Shown piece by piece: positions 5,300 through 5,650 of a stretch of DNA of 5,650 nucleotides; positions within the stretch are counted from its first letter, which is position 1; every line of letters begins with the position of its first letter. The translations under genes were made by a program, and so were the position numbers. Below the pieces are notes generated by a model. It had not been told where the DNA came from, did no database searches, and saw only the letters and a program-made list of their open reading frames with translations. Source of the stretch: Roseovarius sp. UBA3070. GTDB taxonomy: Bacteria; Pseudomonadota; Alphaproteobacteria; Rhodobacterales; Rhodobacteraceae. The stretch is from contig DFBW01000037.1 of the NCBI GenBank assembly GCA_002366775.1, positions 1,457-7,106 on the forward strand, read 5' to 3'.

Positions 5300-5384
5300 C
5301 GGCTTCATCTTTCTCTAAATACTTAAACACCCCCTTTCGTGTCATCAGAGGTGTTATTTAAGTATTTTTGGAAAGATGAAGCCG
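5300..5384. terminator. long inverted repeat, likely bidirectional terminator
   Basis: An 85-nt inverted repeat lies between two convergent genes. The outer arms GGCTTCATCTTTC (5301-5313) and GAAAGATGAAGCC (5371-5383) pair over 13 bp. The inner arms AAATACTTAAA (5317-5327) and TTTAAGTATTT (5357-5367) pair over 11 bp, and CACC (5328-5331) pairs with GGTG (5350-5353). There is a 3x3 internal loop and a 3-nt insertion on the right. A TTTTT (5365-5369) lies at the inner stem's right end. It starts 38 nt after the mltG stop and ends 12 nt from the stop of the minus-strand gene, so it most likely ends both transcripts. Confidence 0.75.
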
Positions 5385-5395
5385 GGGCGTGCGCG

Positions 5396-5650
5396 TTATT
5401 GCATCCTTAGTGCACCGTCGAGGCGGATGACTTCGCCGTTCAAATAGCCGCATTCCACGATGAAACGCGCCAGTGCGGCATATTCCGCCGGATCCCCCAG
5501 ACGTTTGGGGCACGTCACATCCTGCGCAAGGCTGGCCTGTACCTCTTGGGGCAGGCCTTGCAGCATCGGGGTCAAAAAGATGCCCGGCGCGATGGCCATC
5601 ACCCGGATACCCTCGCGCGACAGATCACGCGCCATAGGCATGCTGAGCCC
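5396..5650 (-). CDS. short-chain dehydrogenase, HSD10-like, C-terminal part
   Basis: This is the last 84 residues of a minus-strand short-chain dehydrogenase/reductase; the N-terminal two thirds lie beyond the right edge. The visible part has [16 protein letters not shown], containing the SDR PG motif after the active-site helix, then GDPAEYA and the ending [15 protein letters not shown]. This closely resembles the C-terminus of human HSD17B10 and bacterial 3-hydroxyacyl-CoA dehydrogenases of that type, which oxidise 3-hydroxyacyl-CoA (including 2-methyl-3-hydroxybutyryl-CoA) with NAD in fatty acid or isoleucine breakdown. The cofactor motif and the Ser-Tyr-Lys residues are outside the window, so substrate is inferred from resemblance only. 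The frame stays open to the edge, and the Met codon at 5641-5639 is internal. It converges on mltG and is not part of the fab operon. Confidence 0.9.
   Translation of the reverse strand, partial: GLSMPMARDLSREGIRVMAIAPGIFLTPMLQGLPQEVQASLAQDVTCPKRLGDPAEYAALARFIVECGYLNGEVIRLDGALRMQ

Noticed and set aside
1..5650. Mobile element, CRISPR array, tRNA or novel accessory system
   Set aside because: No transposase or integrase, no regularly spaced repeats, no tRNA-like fold and no unknown multi-gene cassette was seen. The coding content is ordinary core metabolism.

Overview
This window is a fatty-acid-synthesis (fab) locus from a fairly GC-rich alphaproteobacterium, probably order Rhodobacterales (Roseobacter/Rhodobacter type). 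I infer this from the gene order fabD-fabG-acpP-fabF-mltG, the protein signatures (for example FabG starting MFDLTGK and FabF with HGTSTMAD), and the HSD10-like dehydrogenase at the right edge. No database search was run. The genes are core housekeeping genes. I see no mobile element, CRISPR array, tRNA, rRNA or accessory defence system.

Layout. Positions 1-77 hold a possible promoter and the ribosome binding site of fabD. fabD (78-1019) and fabG (1057-1794) form a two-gene unit with a 37-nt gap. A 273-nt intergenic stretch follows, with a hairpin just after fabG, a good-looking promoter and a folded leader. It leads to acpP (2068-2301), which ends at a clear intrinsic terminator and is probably transcribed alone. 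A 543-nt gap then precedes fabF. It holds two candidate promoters, several inverted repeats, one possible 51-codon ORF and a leader that can fold in alternative ways. fabF (2845-4104) is followed after 3 nt by mltG (4108-5262). A long inverted repeat (5300-5384) separates mltG from a convergent minus-strand short-chain dehydrogenase, cut by the right edge.

How the genes work together. FabD loads malonyl groups onto the acyl carrier protein AcpP. FabF condenses acyl-ACP with malonyl-ACP, and FabG reduces the resulting 3-oxoacyl-ACP with NADPH. This covers substrate loading, condensation and first reduction of the type II elongation cycle; the dehydratase and enoyl reductase lie elsewhere. MltG is an inner-membrane lytic transglycosylase that ends glycan strands, so membrane-lipid and cell-wall genes share a transcript here. 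The minus-strand dehydrogenase resembles enzymes of acyl-CoA breakdown and is a separate unit.

The most interesting material is regulatory. The candidate promoters of fabD, acpP and fabF share a CCAT-centred element at nearly the same place between -35 and -10. The acpP leader carries a possible 40-codon ORF whose stop overlaps the acpP start (ATGA). The fabF leader has three-arm repeats that could form mutually exclusive hairpins. All of these are read by eye and need comparative or transcript data.
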